From: Crotalaria pallida
Taxonomy: Eukaryota; Streptophyta; Magnoliopsida; Fabales; Fabaceae
Assembly (NCBI GenBank): GCA_037953625.1
Contig: CM075650.1
Span: forward strand, 121,069,706 to 121,133,705
Length of the DNA: 64,000 bases
Direction of reading: 5' to 3'
The notes beneath the pieces were generated by a model that saw only the letters and a list, made by a program, of their open reading frames with translations, searched no databases and was not told the origin of the DNA. Numbering within the stretch: the stretch's first letter is position 1; each line of letters starts with the position of its first letter. Both the position numbers and the translations under genes were made by a program. Shown here piece after piece: positions 11,681 through 23,295 of the stretch.

Positions 11681-12801
11681 TGATGAGCATTTTATTTCCC
11701 ATTATTCCTTGCATTATTTTACTCCTATTATTAAGACTTGTTGCCCATTTGACATTGTTTAGCTTGATTTAGTGATTTAGAGTTTATTGGACTAATATTC
11801 TGAATATTGTTTAATTTGGGATTATTTAGCCTAATTAATTCTATTTCTATTTTCAGGTCATATTTGGCACAAGGTCTTTTTGGACATTTTGGGAATGAAG
11901 ATTTAATGTTGGAAGAGAAGATATATGATGAAGTGAAGATTGTAATCTATCTTTAGGATTAGTTGAGATTTAGTTATATCTTTTAAGATTTAGATTTTAT
12001 CTATAAGATATTTTTAGATTTAATTTAGAGATAAGCTTTCCTTAGGATTTGGGCCCATGATTTAGGCCCGTTTTGTGATTTAAAAAGCCAAATTCGTGTA
12101 AACCCTTAGAGAGACCTTCCATTCACGTTTTTTTTACATTCTCTCTCATAGAGAAGGCTTAGTTTTGCTCTCCAAGCTTGTGGTGGCTGCTAGGGTTTCT
12201 CTCTCTTCCCTTTCTACACGTTTTTGGTATTTTTCTTCATGGAAGGCTAAACTCTTAGGTTAAATCCCTTTGGTAATGTATCACATACTCTTGAGGTTTT
12301 GTTCTTAATGCTATTTCGTTTTTATTCACTATTTTCATGCTTATTGATATGTTATGGTTCGCTTAGTTCCATTATATAGAGATAATCCATGTGTATGAAT
12401 GCTTAATTTATGCAAACTCGTAAAAACTTCATGCTTAGGCTTTTAATGCTTAATTAGAGGTTTGGGTTTTGGGGTCAGAATTGAATTTTCGCTTAGTATT
12501 TAATTCTCACGAGTTGGACAGTGAAGAGGAAAGAAATTGATCTTTTGTGACCGATGATAGAGTTGTGAACGCGAGCCAAAGGGGTTTATCCGCTTTTCCT
12601 TATCTGTTTCTTCATTTTAATTTAATTCTGTTTTGATTTCAATTATTCAATATTCAATATAAAAAAAACCCCCCTGTTTTCTATGCATACTATGTGTTCG
12701 ACCTTTTGCTTGATAAGATATTCCTTGGGAGACGACCTAGGAGTCACTTCCTAGTACTATACTTAAACTGTTTTTATTTGTATCGGGTACGGCCTCGATC
12801 A
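11681..12801 (+). repeat. 3' LTR of the Athila-type element
   Basis: It is the same length as the 5' LTR (1,121 nt) and more than 99 percent identical by eye. It ends at the CA directly before the GAGTG target duplication. Confidence 0.95.
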
Positions 12802-13373
12802 GAGTGAAAGAGATGACGAACCGGAGAGTGAGACGGCGGCAGAGTGAGAGTGAGAGTATGTTGCTGTGAAGGAGACGAACCTAGGTTTAGAAAGTATGTG
12901 ACTGGCAGAGTGAAAGTATATGCGCGCCCCTTATCAAATTTTTGGGGCAAACTTATTAAATCGGTCACTATGACCGATTTAGATACTCAATTTTTTTTTA
13001 AAAAAAAATCGGACTTAAAACGAACGATTTAGAAAGATCAAAATATTAAAATACTTTCTAAATCAGTCGTTGTTGACCGATTTTAAAAGATTAAAAAAAT
13101 TAATAATTTTAAAAAGAATAAACACTTTCTAAATCGGCTCAAGTAACGACCGATTTAGAAAGTACTTTCAAAATCGGTCGTTTTTGATCGATTTTAAAAG
13201 ATTAAAAAAATTAATAATTTTAAAAAGAATAAATACTTTCTAAATCGGCTCAAGTAACGACCGATTTAGAAATTTAGATTTTATTTACAAAATTGCCACC
13301 GCGTTTTTTTTAAATCGGCTTTTCAACGACCGATTTTAAAACCTCGACTTTAAAACCTTATTTTCTAGTAGTG
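12802..13373 (-). mobile_element. CACTA (EnSpm) transposon terminus with ATCGGTCG subterminal repeats
   Basis: Read on the minus strand the segment begins CACTACTAGAAAATAAGG, a canonical CACTA-type terminal inverted repeat. At least seven copies of an AAATCGGTCG-type motif follow in both orientations (12950-13340), including a duplicated unit of roughly 115 nt. Such subterminal arrays bind CACTA transposase in characterised elements. The Athila element sits next to or inside this transposon. The opposite terminus and a transposase gene were not found in the window, so this is a fragment or a non-autonomous copy. Confidence 0.72.
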
Positions 13374-13887
13374 CAAGTTGGATTTTTTTAAGTGAATAAC
13401 GCTCCTTTTAGAACCGGTTTACCGGTTTAAAGAAAAAATTTTGACTTTGCTCAATATAACCGTTAAACCGGATTTGTGTGTTCGGTAATACCGAATTACA
13501 ATTGTAGAAAACACTTTCAAACCATAAAACCGGATTGATGTGTTCAGTAAGTAGCTAAACCGATTTATGGATGTAGAAAACTCATAATGCACTTCCAAAC
13601 CGTAAAACCGGTTTCGTGTGCTTGAATAATAGGAGATCGTTAGAGCGGTTTACAAGGATTCTATTTAAACCTTTGCTTGCCATAGAATAGAACAATTATT
13701 GCAAATTGGAATTTTTTGATTACTTCATAGAAAAACTTGTACAGGAGGAATTCTTCATATCTTCTAATAACAATGGCGCAATGGCCTTATTGAAAAGGAA
13801 ATGACAATGACTTAATAAGCCTTATTCAAAGAAAAACGTCCTAAAAACTGCTTTCTCCTCTCTAGGGGGTCTTCAACTGTAATAAAT
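13374..13887. other. Gap between CACTA end and Tat pol, with CCGGTTT motifs
   Basis: No ORF is seen. The segment carries at least four variants of a TAAACCGGTTT motif (13415-13615), similar in type to those in the Tat LTR at 19291-19965. It may be a diverged or truncated piece of the missing 3' LTR of the minus-strand Tat element, but I cannot align it with confidence. Confidence 0.4.
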
Positions 13888-16800
13888 TCAAAGTTTTGTT
13901 GCATTCCATGGGTTCTTGATCCTGTTTCCTGTTATTGTTTCCAGAAAGTAAGCTCCATTATCTGTCTTTGCACGGACCCGATATGGACCCTCCCAATTAG
14001 CAGCTAACTTCCCATGTGACGGTTCTTTTCCATGCACATCTGCCCTTCTTAGGACCAAATCCCCTTCTTTGAATGAACGGCGGATAACCTTCAAGTTGTA
14101 CTGCTTGGCCGATTGTTGCTGGATCGTTGCCATGCGAATAGTAGCCATCTCCCTTGATTCCTGCAAAAGATCAAGATTCTCCCTCAGAAGTTTTACATTT
14201 GTGTCAGGGTCAAAGTATCTTGACCTCAAGTTGGTAGATCCTATTTCTAATGGGATCATAGCTTCACTTCGATAAGTTAATTTAAAAGGAGTTTCTCCAG
14301 TAGCAGAATGAGGGGTGGTTCTGTACGACCAAAGTATGGACTCTATAATTTCCACCCACTTGCCTTTACTGTCTTCTAACCTCCTCTTTATACCCCTTAA
14401 GATGCCCTTATTTGCAGCCTCTCCCTGTCCATTGGTCTGTGGATGTTCTACAGAGGATAAGCGTTGTTTTATTCCCAACTCACGGAGGAAATTTTGAAAG
14501 GCCTCACTGACAAACTGGCGGCCGTTATCAGTAACAATCACTGCAGGAATGCCAAAACGTGGGATTACCTGGTTACTGAGGAAATTCTGGATTTGGGCTG
14601 AAGTGGTGGTGGCTACTGCCTTGGCTTCAATCCACTTAGTGAAATAGTCCACAACTACAATCAGATGTGTCACATGCCCAGCAGCTTGCGGAAGAGGGCC
14701 TAATAGGTCCATTCCCCATTGATAAAACGGCCATGGAGCAGAAATCGAATGTAATTCTTCCGGGGGGGCAAGGTGAACATCCGCATGCTTTTGACATCTA
14801 TCACATCTTTTGACATGATTCATAGAATCCAGCTGTATCGTAGGCCAGTAAAACCCTGCTCTTAAGATTTTCCTTGCCAAATTCCTTCCTCCTAGGTGAT
14901 GGCTGCATCTTCCTTCGTGTATCTCTTTCATGGCTGTCTCTGCCTCTTTGCTGGACAAGCATCGGAGCAAGGGCGAGGAAAATCCTCTTCTATATAACAA
15001 TCCATCCTGAATGATAAAATGTGGGGCCATTCTTCGTACCTTTCTGGATGCTTCTTCTTCTGTTGGAAGCACTCCATGGAGTAAATACGCCAAAATAGGG
15101 GAGGCCCACGAGTCTTCATCTTCCACTGCTAGAGTCGCACTAGGGTGGAATATAGTTTGTTGCACCACTGATCTGTAATTCCCTGGTTTCTTGGTGCTTG
15201 CCAGTTTTGATAAAATGTCAGCACGCGAATTTTTCTCCCTTGGAATATGTTGAAAATCCACTTCCTCAAACGTTTCTGCCAACTGTTTGCACTTCATGAG
15301 GTATTGCTGCAGCAAAGGCTCCTTAGCTTGAAAATTTCCTTTTATTTGAGAAATCACCAGTTGAGAATCACTGTATAGGAGGATAGAGCGAGCTCCAAGA
15401 TCCTTGGCCATAGTCATGCCAGCTAGGCAAGCTTCATACTCCGCCTGTTTATTGGACGTTTGAAAGTCAAACCTAAGTGAGTATTCAATGGAAATACCTT
15501 GGGCATTCTCCAGAATGATTCCAGCTCCTCCTACGAAGAGAGTCCAACTTTTAGGATCTGCTCTTGGTGTTAATTCTGCTACAAAATATGCTAGAACTTG
15601 TGATTTGATGGTTGTCCTGGCTTCGTAACTGATCCCATACTCGGAAAGCTCCACTGACCATGCGATCATGCGACCCGCCAAATCAGGCTTTTGCAGTATC
15701 TGCCGGATGGGTTGATCAGTTCGGACCACTACCGGGTGACACTGGAAATATTGTCTTAGGCGTCTAGCAGTGATAACTAGTGCAAACACCATCTTCTCCA
15801 CCTTCTGGTACCTTTTTTCAGCCTCCTGTAATACCTTGCTAACAAAATATACGGGCTTTTGTCCTTCCTCAGCTTCCCTGACCAAGACAGCACTTACAGC
15901 TTCATCATTAACAGATACATATAAATACAACGTTTCACCTGGTTCAGGTTTTCTGAGGATTGGAGGATTTGAAAGATAATGTTTGAGCTCCTGGAAAGCA
16001 GCCTCACATTCTCCAGACCACTTAAAGTCCTTGTCCTTCTTCAGTAACTTGAACAAAGGAAGCGACTTGTAAGCTGATTTGGACAAAAACCTTGTTAATG
16101 CAGCAATACGTCCTGTAAGTTGTTGAACTTCTTTGACTGAATTCGGGCTCCTCATATGAGTGATTGCCTCGCATTTCTCTGGGTTAGCCTCTGTCCCTCT
16201 GTTGGTGAGCATAAAACCTAAAAACTTCCCTACCGTGACACCAAAGGCACACTTCAGTGGATTAAACCGCATATTGTGCTTACGTACCTTGGCAAGGACC
16301 GCTTCTAGATCTTGTTTGTGGTTCTCTTGTACCATGGACTTGACAATCATGTCGTCCACGTAAACTTCCAAAGTTGGACCTATTAGTTCAGCAAAAACTT
16401 TGTCCATCATCCTCTGATAAGTAGCACCTGCATTTTTCAAACCGAAAGGCATTACAGTATAACAATAAGTTGTCCTATCGGTCATGAAAGCTTTTTTTTC
16501 CTGATCATCTTCAAACATTGGAATTTGATTGTAACCAGAATAAGCGTCTAAAAAGGAGAGTAGCTGGTAACCGGCTGAGCTGTCTACAAGCTTATCTATG
16601 TTGGGAAGTGGGTATGTGTCCTTGGGGTATGCTTTATTGAGGTCTGTATAATCGACGCACATGCGCCATTTTCCATTAGCTTTTTTTACCAGAACCACAT
16701 TCGCTAGCCATGTAGTGTAAGGGACTTCTTGAATGAAACCAGCCTGTAAAAGCTCCTCCACACTTGAAGCGATGACTTTGTGTCGCTCGGCACCCATCTT

Positions 16801-17016
16801 CCTCCTGCGCTGAGCCACTGGTTTGAATGTAGGATCTATAGACAGACGGTGGAAAATAAACTCCGGATCCAAACCAGGCATGTCAGCAGCTGTCCATGCA
16901 AACAGGTCTCTGTTCTCCCTTAACAAAGTAACCAGCTTCTCCTTCTCCTCTTTTGGCAAATTCTTTCCTACCTGTGTCCAGTGATCTGAGGTTTCTCCGA
17001 TTTGAACTTTCTCCAA
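13888..17016 (-). pseudogene. Tat-type Pol: RT, RNase H, archaeal-type RNase H, integrase
   Basis: The frame is 1,042 codons long. RT carries YVDD at about residue 219 (16351-16362). A conventional RNase H follows, then a second RNase H-like domain beginning near residue 490. In that second domain the expected first catalytic Asp region reads FVGGAG, so the Asp and several neighbouring residues appear deleted. Integrase has its HHCC segment, and the catalytic D770, D830 and E866 keep the D-x35-E spacing. The frame has no ATG at its start: it is the same frame as the protease ORF and is separated from it by one TAA at 17029-17031. The core domains are well preserved, but the copy is probably not functional as it stands. 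Confidence 0.87.
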
Positions 17017-17028
17017 CTCTCCTTTGGG

Positions 17029-18042
17029 TTAGGGACGTTCCTCTTTAATGTCTTCCCTCATGTCCAAGTCTACCATCATCACACCAGAAGAGGAAGCGGG
17101 GGCTTTGCCTTTCTTTATCTGTGCTTGTTTCCTTGCATTCTCCTTAGTAGCCTTCAAACTAGCAATATAGCAGGTTTTCGCCTTCATTTGATCTGCCTGT
17201 ATAGTGATAACTGAACCCTTCTCTCCTGGAAACTTCATTGCCATGTGAAGAGGGGAAGCTACTGCCTGAAATGCCTTCAGAGTGGGGCGCCCTAAAATCG
17301 CATTATACGCTGATGGGCAATCTACCACCGCAAAACATACCTTCTCAGTCCGACATCGAGGGGGTGTTCCCAGTGTTAGCCTGATGTCAATATATCCCCT
17401 TGGTCTGATAGTGTCTCCAGTAAAACCAATTAACTCCTTTTGACATGGACGAAGATCCTGAGGCTTCAACTTCAATCGATCAAAGAGCTCAGAAAACATG
17501 ATGTCGGAAGAACTCCCTTGGTCTACCATCATTCTGCAAACCTTGAACCTGTCAATTATCCCTGTTATCACCAGTGGGTCATTATGCTGAGGAATGACTC
17601 CTTCCAGGTCTGCTTCAGTGAACATAATAGGCGGATGGGACACCTTTTGTCTGCTGGAAGAGGCGACAGCCATTGTTGCTAGCTTTAGCTGCCGCTTCTG
17701 AGATGTTATAGAATCATTTTCACCTAAAAATCCTCTTGCAATTGTAGAGATTAGTTCTAAATCTTCATTAATAGTACCGTTGTTACCTTCTTTTTTGACG
17801 AGGGAATTTCTGGTATGCCTAGGGGTTCTATCCCTTTTTGTTAGTGATCGGGTTCTCCTCCGTACAGGACTCCTGGTTCTCCTCCTTACTAGGCTTCTGG
17901 CTCTCCTTCCAGGATTACGTTCGTTGGATGACCAACCAGGAGACCGGACGTGCCTATTCATTTTTCCCCTTCTTATCAGCGTTTCTAATGCGTCTCTCAG
18001 CTTGACACATTCTTCATCTGTATGGCCATATCCACCATGCAT
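17029..18042 (-). pseudogene. Tat-type Gag C-terminus and protease
   Basis: This frame starts in the middle of a zinc-finger-like motif (YGHTDEEC) that normally follows gag, then runs through an Arg/Ser-rich repeat region into an aspartic protease (VDQGSSSDIMF, with D-Q-G in place of the usual D-S/T-G). It ends at TAA 17029-17031 and the RT frame follows in the same phase. It overlaps the gag frame by 46 nt in another phase, which suggests a small indel within the zinc-finger region. Confidence 0.8.
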
Positions 18043-18992
18043 CTTTTACGCTGGTTTTCCTTGGTGGGTGGTCTTCTTAGCGAGGGAGGTCTGTCCACTT
18101 CCATCAGTTCTGCATTCATTACCTCTCTAAGGATCTGAGACCTTGAAGTGTTCAAGGGCGTGTACTCATCATATTTGCTCTCTGGCTTCCTTCCCCTTGA
18201 ATCTCCTCTTCCAATCCTTTCCCCTTCTCGATTACCTTTCCCTGATCCTTTTGGAAAGAACGCATCCTTCTTCTTACCTGTTCCTCCAATGACATAATTA
18301 TCTTGGGCCTTCTTATATTCCTCCAGATTGATATACTTTTCTGCCCTCTCCATCACTTCATCCATAGTTATAATCCTATGCATGACCAAATGATCAGTAA
18401 ACTCACCAGGTTTCAGGGCTCTCATCAAAAAGTGAAGGGCCACATATGCTTCAATGTCATTAGTCGATAGGTATTCTGAATTAAATCGAGTGAGGAAATC
18501 CCTTAGTGACTCGTCTTTTCCCTGTTTAATCTGCGACAGGTGATGTTCAGACTTTGGTTGAGCCTTACTGGTAGTGAAATGGCCCAGGAATTTCGCAGCT
18601 AAATCCTTCCAACACCTGATAGAATTGGGCTCCAGTTTTGAATACCATCGTAATGCTGCCTTCTTCATAGTCAAGGGAAAAGTGCGACACTTATACGCAT
18701 CTTTAGCCCCCTGACAAGACATTGCCACCAAAAAATTGTCTATGTGCTCCTGAGGGTCCGAATTCCCGAAGTAAGAATCCACATTAGTTGGAGCTTTGAG
18801 ATTCTCAGGCATCGAAAAGTTCATAATCTGATCAGAAAATGGATGATCTCTTTCCTCTGGCTCCTCCTCCCTCATAGGGTCTTCTTCAATTTCTGGTGTG
18901 GAAAACGTTGTCCCTTTTTTCAGCTCTTTCATTAATTTATCTTGCGCATCCAAACGCTTTCGGAGATGAGCCAACTCCGTTTCCAAGTTCAT
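17997..18992 (-). pseudogene. Tat-type Gag
   Basis: The 331-residue frame has a coiled-coil-like N-terminus (ETELAHLRKRLDAQDKLMKE) and the gag core with DPQEHIDNFLVAM and ALRWYSKLEPNSI, typical of Tat gag. It ends just inside the zinc-finger segment because of a frame change. A short upstream frame (ATG at 19237, ending 18989) probably encodes the original N-terminal extension, so this ATG may not be the ancestral start. Confidence 0.82.
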
Positions 18993-19237
18993 CTTTCTTT
19001 GCGAACGTCCATCCGACGATCCTCTGCTCTCATGCTCAGAATGCGGGGGGCTGTCACCCTTAAAGGATGGCTATCATGTCTGGATCGTTCTTCTTCCACC
19101 CGTCTCCTACCTTCACTCAGGTGCTCCCTAAAGTCTTTCTGATGTGTGAGAGCTCGTCCCCCACTCAAACGGTTCCTCAGGTCTCCCCCACTGTGGTGGC
19201 TGGGTTCGATTCGTTCTCCTTGTGACCGGTTATCCAT
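18989..19237 (-). pseudogene. Likely N-terminal part of Tat gag, out of frame
   Basis: A short Arg/Glu/His-rich reading frame begins soon after the PBS and stops exactly where the recognisable gag frame begins in another phase. Position and composition suggest it was the N-terminus of gag before a frameshift. No domain is recognisable. Confidence 0.45.
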
Positions 19238-19270
19238 CTCTTTCACAGAAGTGGTGGGAATAAATTTCTC

Positions 19271-19290
19271 GCTCCCACTGTGGTCGCCAA
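19271..19290 (-). promoter_or_regulatory. Primer binding site of the Tat element
   Basis: On the minus strand TTGGCGACCACAGTGGGAGC directly follows the CA of the LTR. It sets the orientation. I did not determine the tRNA isotype. Confidence 0.75.
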
Positions 19291-19965
19291 TGTTCTGTCG
19301 TAGAATATCTGGTACTTGAACTAAGCGGTCAAGTGTCCAAGTATTCTGCTTATTGCTTTTAGATTAAAGATAGGCACCCTGATTACCAGGATACCAGCTC
19401 TATTGTCGTTTGTTTGGGTGTGGTGTGTGTTTTTGTGAGATTGAAGGATGCATACCTGGTTATATTTTGTTCTCTTATATACGCTGATATCCTTACCGTT
19501 GGGTTTCCCTCCTCATCAATGGGTATTACTGAATTCCAGCTAACGGCAGGTGATAATAGCCGGAATAAGTGGACATAAATGTATTATTGCTGCTCATCAT
19601 TGTATAGGGAATCCGAGGAAAGCCTACTTCATTGCCCTGTCCTCTGTGTAACCGCTATACCGGTATCACGAGGTAAAAGAATCTTTCCTCCCTATGTCTG
19701 CCAACCAAAAGTCTTCCTCTTTGTCAATTCGGGGGAATAGAAGATTTGGACCCATATTAGGCCTCACATATCGGTAATCCGGTTTCTTGGTGTATTGGGC
19801 TGCTAAAGAGCCTTTTATGCCGGTAAACAGGTTTCACGATAACTTGGGCCTTCATAGAACCCTAAAATCTGGTAAACCGGTTTACTCTGACATTGAGCCT
19901 TAACCAAGTCTTTATTACCGGTAACCCGATTTACTAAAGTATGATTATATTTTCGGTCCATAACA
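19291..19965 (-). repeat. 5' LTR of the Tat element
   Basis: Read on the minus strand it starts TGTTATGGACCG and ends GACAGAACA, 675 nt, directly before the PBS. The first 350 nt carry several palindromic CCGGTTT/AAACCGG motifs. A TATATAAG box lies at 19474-19481. Confidence 0.75.
19474..19481 (-). promoter_or_regulatory. TATA box of the Tat LTR
   Basis: TATATAAG on the minus strand lies within the LTR, about 180 nt before its 3' end, consistent with the U3/R promoter position. Confidence 0.55.
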
Positions 19966-20070
19966 CCATGCATGCACGTCTCTCAAATCATTTCTCCATA
20001 ATCAACTCTTCCAGAAAAACAACACTCTGGGATAGGTAATCATGTGCTCGATGTTTCCACAACCTGTATA

Positions 20071-20530
20071 GCGGCCACACCGTTCTATACTGGAACCCCA
20101 TCGACCACAATCCTAAAATGATACAAGGGGATGATCCCTGAACCATTGTCCACCAATAGCTCTAGGTCCTTGTCATTTCTACGGTGGCGGCCACACCGTT
20201 CCAACCGTCTCATGTAGCGGCCACACCGTACTACATGGTTTCCAATCCCGCATGCACCTCACTCATTTTACGATTCCCTATACACCATGCATGAGATGCA
20301 TAACAAATATATTAATCATCACATTATACACATGGTGGCCACACCGTTCCATGCCTTCGTATAGCGGCCACACCGTACTATTTGGGATTACACACATATG
20401 GCGGCCACACCGTTCCACATGTCTTCGTATAGCGGCCACACCGTTCTATACGGAATCCCATCACACTTACCACACATATGGCGGCCACACCGTTCCACAT
20501 GTCTTCGTATAGCGGTCACACGTACTATAC
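20071..20530 (+). repeat. Array of nine GCGGCCACACCGT units
   Basis: Nine copies of a GC-rich core, GCGGCCACACCGT with minor variants, recur in AT-rich DNA at irregular spacing. The last three or four sit in a higher-order unit of about 79 nt that also includes CACATGTCTTCGTATA. Confidence 0.85.
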
Positions 20531-21287
20531 GGAATCTTTTAAGTATAATGACTTCTTGTAGGAGCTAGTCCTCAACATATGTGAATCGGGGTAATTCCAA
20601 TTATCCATTTTAACTTATCCAAATCGGAGCAACAGCCCTAGCGCATTTGGATTGGATCCTCATAATCAGCAAGCATCACCATTCTTGCATTATCCTTATT
20701 ACTCCTTAAGTCATTATCCTTTTATATTCCAAAACATTAATTATCAAGTAGACGCAATCATGCTTTATCAAGTCCTTGCTCAACATCATACTCAAATCAT
20801 GAATTATTAATCACATTCTATATCCTCAGTGTAGTTATGATCATTTTTAATCCAAAGAAGACATGATGATAACTCCACAACTCATACCTCAATAGTCAAC
20901 TTATCCAGATATCATACTTAAAGTATTGTTCATTAATGATATACAATCGTCATACTCAAGACATGATTTATAAGGCATATGCAACCATCAAATACCACAC
21001 ATAATTTATTTATCATCTTCAAGAAGACACTATCAAACCAATTGGAATAAAAACAAAGCTCCAATTAAAAAGATAATCCTTAATAAATTAGATGAATAGA
21101 GATTAACCCTTTCAAACTTATTAACATCATGCTTAACTCATTTAGAAACTAAAATAATAGATGAGTAAATCCTTTAAGGATTATAAAGAAATTAAATTAA
21201 TCATTTCTATCATTCCTTGCAATCCTTCTTTAGTTCAATAAAACTTGACTTTAGTTGAAAATGGCATGCTTTAGCATTCTGGTCAAA

Positions 21288-21620
21288 AAGACTCGAGTAA
21301 AGTTTAAATGACTCGAGTAGTTCTTCAGATTGGCCAGTAGACTCGAGTGGTTTATGGAAAGACTCGAGTAGATCATTAATTTCCAGAAAGTCCTTGTTTC
21401 AAGTTTTCTCTAAATACTCGATTCATTCATGATTTATTCGAGTCGTTCATCAACCCAGAAGACTCGAGTGATTCATGCAGGACTCCAGTGGTTCATCAGA
21501 AAAGTTCTTTGGTGCATCAGTAAATACCTGAGTCTTGGATCAGACACTCGAGTGTTGGTGCCTACTAGATGCATTGATGCGTCCGGAATACTCGAGTCTC
21601 AAGTCAAAGACTCAAGTGTT
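21288..21620 (+). repeat. Array of ACTCGAGT palindromes in the LTR remnant
   Basis: About ten ACTCGAGT octamers or one-base variants occur at 15-40 nt spacing. The same octamer is arrayed at 26745-27070 in the solo LTR, so it is a conserved LTR feature. Confidence 0.85.
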
Positions 21621-23295
21621 GACAGACAGATAACACTAAAAACTGAGTTTAAACACACCATTTTCAATTCTAATCAAGTTCAATTGAAACCAATGCTCAA
21701 CAGAGCAAACATAATGCATAACAAACATGTTCCAATACAGAATTAACATCATATTACACTGAATTGAATTCGAGCACCAATCATGTATAAAATCACCTTT
21801 TCAACAACCTAACATACCAAATTCGATTCTAAACGTTTTTAGCATGAAAACAACCTTGATACAGCTTGCATGCAACATATAGGACTTGCTCCAAACTTGT
21901 TCAGTGTTCATAATTTAGCTTATCAAAAACATACCACATCAAGGACATGTTTTATCACATTTACCAATTCCATTTCTCTTGATATATAGCCTTATACTCA
22001 TGATCATATGTTCATCAACTTAAGCATCACTTTATAATTTCAGCATAACAAGATTGAGTCTAACAGATTCAATTCCAATTTCTCAAATCTCAATTAAGTC
22101 CAAATCAAGCATACATATAATCAAAGAATGATTTAGCTTCATCCATAGGTAATTCCTTCAATTCATAAATTATAATTCAGCCAAGATTCATGAGTTTCTT
22201 TTGCTTAATTTCATCAAATCATTTCAGCCCTTAATCAGATTATTTATCAAGTGACCAAGTGATTGTCTGGACCTCCAAGTCCAGCAAACATGTCTTGGTC
22301 CAATTCACATAGCATACACAAATCAAATTCACAATCTATAGTCCTAGCAATGTGAACGACTTCTCCCATACCTTGGACAAAAGGACAACACTTAGACAAG
22401 CTCTAAAACACAGCAGCTACAGAGCTTACAGCAGCAGCCACACAGCAGCCACCAAAACCAGCACAAACCACCAAAGAGCAGAACAGTGTGAGCAGAGTCC
22501 AAGAACCTAATTGTTTGAGTGAGTAATCGTACACAAAAATTGGGGAAAAAGGTTAGAATATACTCTCTACAACATGCATGAGAGATTAAAACCAATTTGG
22601 AATCAAGATGGTTCACGAGCTTATCACAATTGAAGATCAAAGTAAGCTCCAAGAACCAGTTGACAGCAAACAAACCCCACTTTCGAGCTACGACTCTTCT
22701 AACACTCAAACTCTCAGCTCACAATTTTGGTGTCTATACAAAGCTCGAGATGTGAGCTTCGTATTTGTGTATGATTTGTGTATCAATTCTCAAGAACAAG
22801 AGAGAATCGAATAAGAGAACTCAAGAACCCTAACTTCGAATTTCAGAACAAATTGGCCAAAATGGGTGATCTTCATCAACAAGTGAGTTTAAATACTTGA
22901 ACCCATAGCTCATGCATGATGACACGAAGTCATGGACGTGTTGCTGAGTTGCTAACGTGTCAACTCGTGAGGTATTCGAGTGAGTGACTCACCAAACGCA
23001 CTAACTTGTGCAACACTGTGTAAAATACTCGAGTCTTTTCAGAAAGACTCGAGTCTTTCAACTAAAATAAAAATAAATATTTTTATTTCATTTCCTTCCA
23101 AAATCTTTCTATTATTATTTTTAAGTCCTAAATCAGGGACTGATATGCAAAAACATTATTTTCACATATTAAAAACTATCTAATATTTTCATACATAATA
23201 AATCACTTTGTAATCAAGGATAAAAATAATTAATTATAAATAAACTTTTATAATTAATTTTCATTAATCAGGAATTAAAAATTTGGGGTGTTACA

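Larger units (their letters stand above)
2687..12801 (+). mobile_element. Athila-type Ty3 LTR retrotransposon, nearly complete and young
   Basis: The element has two 1,121-nt LTRs beginning TGATGAGC and ending GATCA, flanked by a perfect 5-bp duplication GAGTG (2682-2686 and 12802-12806). A PBS follows the 5' LTR and a G-rich polypurine tract precedes the 3' LTR. The order inside is gag, protease, reverse transcriptase, RNase H, integrase, which is Ty3-type. Gag wording and the D-L-G-A protease motif match the Athila lineage. The LTRs differ at only about six positions by eye, which implies recent insertion, yet gag-pol carries at least two frame breaks. No env-like ORF was found in the 1.5 kb between pol and the 3' LTR. 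Confidence 0.93.
13885..19965 (-). mobile_element. Tat-type Ty3 LTR retrotransposon on the minus strand, lacking a recognised 3' LTR
   Basis: On the minus strand the order is 5' LTR (19291-19965), PBS, gag, protease, RT, RNase H, a second archaeal-type RNase H, integrase. The dual RNase H layout is diagnostic of the Tat lineage. The coding part is broken at three or more places (frame change before the gag ATG, frame change in the zinc-finger region, in-frame stop between protease and RT). No copy of the 675-nt LTR was found downstream of pol, so the 3' end is probably deleted or strongly diverged. Confidence 0.85.
19966..23295 (+). mobile_element. Remnant of a very long LTR (probable Ty3 chromovirus, Tekay/Del-like)
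   Basis: The right end AAATTTGGGGTGTTACA matches the end of the complete solo LTR at 24793-28378. The last 1.2 kb of the two align (for example the stretch near 22610-22780 against 27700-27860), at perhaps 75 percent identity by eye. The left end is lost where the Tat LTR begins. It contains two tandem-type arrays, GCGGCCACACCGT and ACTCGAGT. No PBS follows, so it is a 3' or solo LTR. The lineage is inferred from the termini and great length. Confidence 0.6.

Noticed and set aside
20071..20530. Possible CRISPR-like spaced repeat
   Set aside because: This is plant nuclear DNA, spacing is irregular, no cas genes exist, and the array is part of an LTR.
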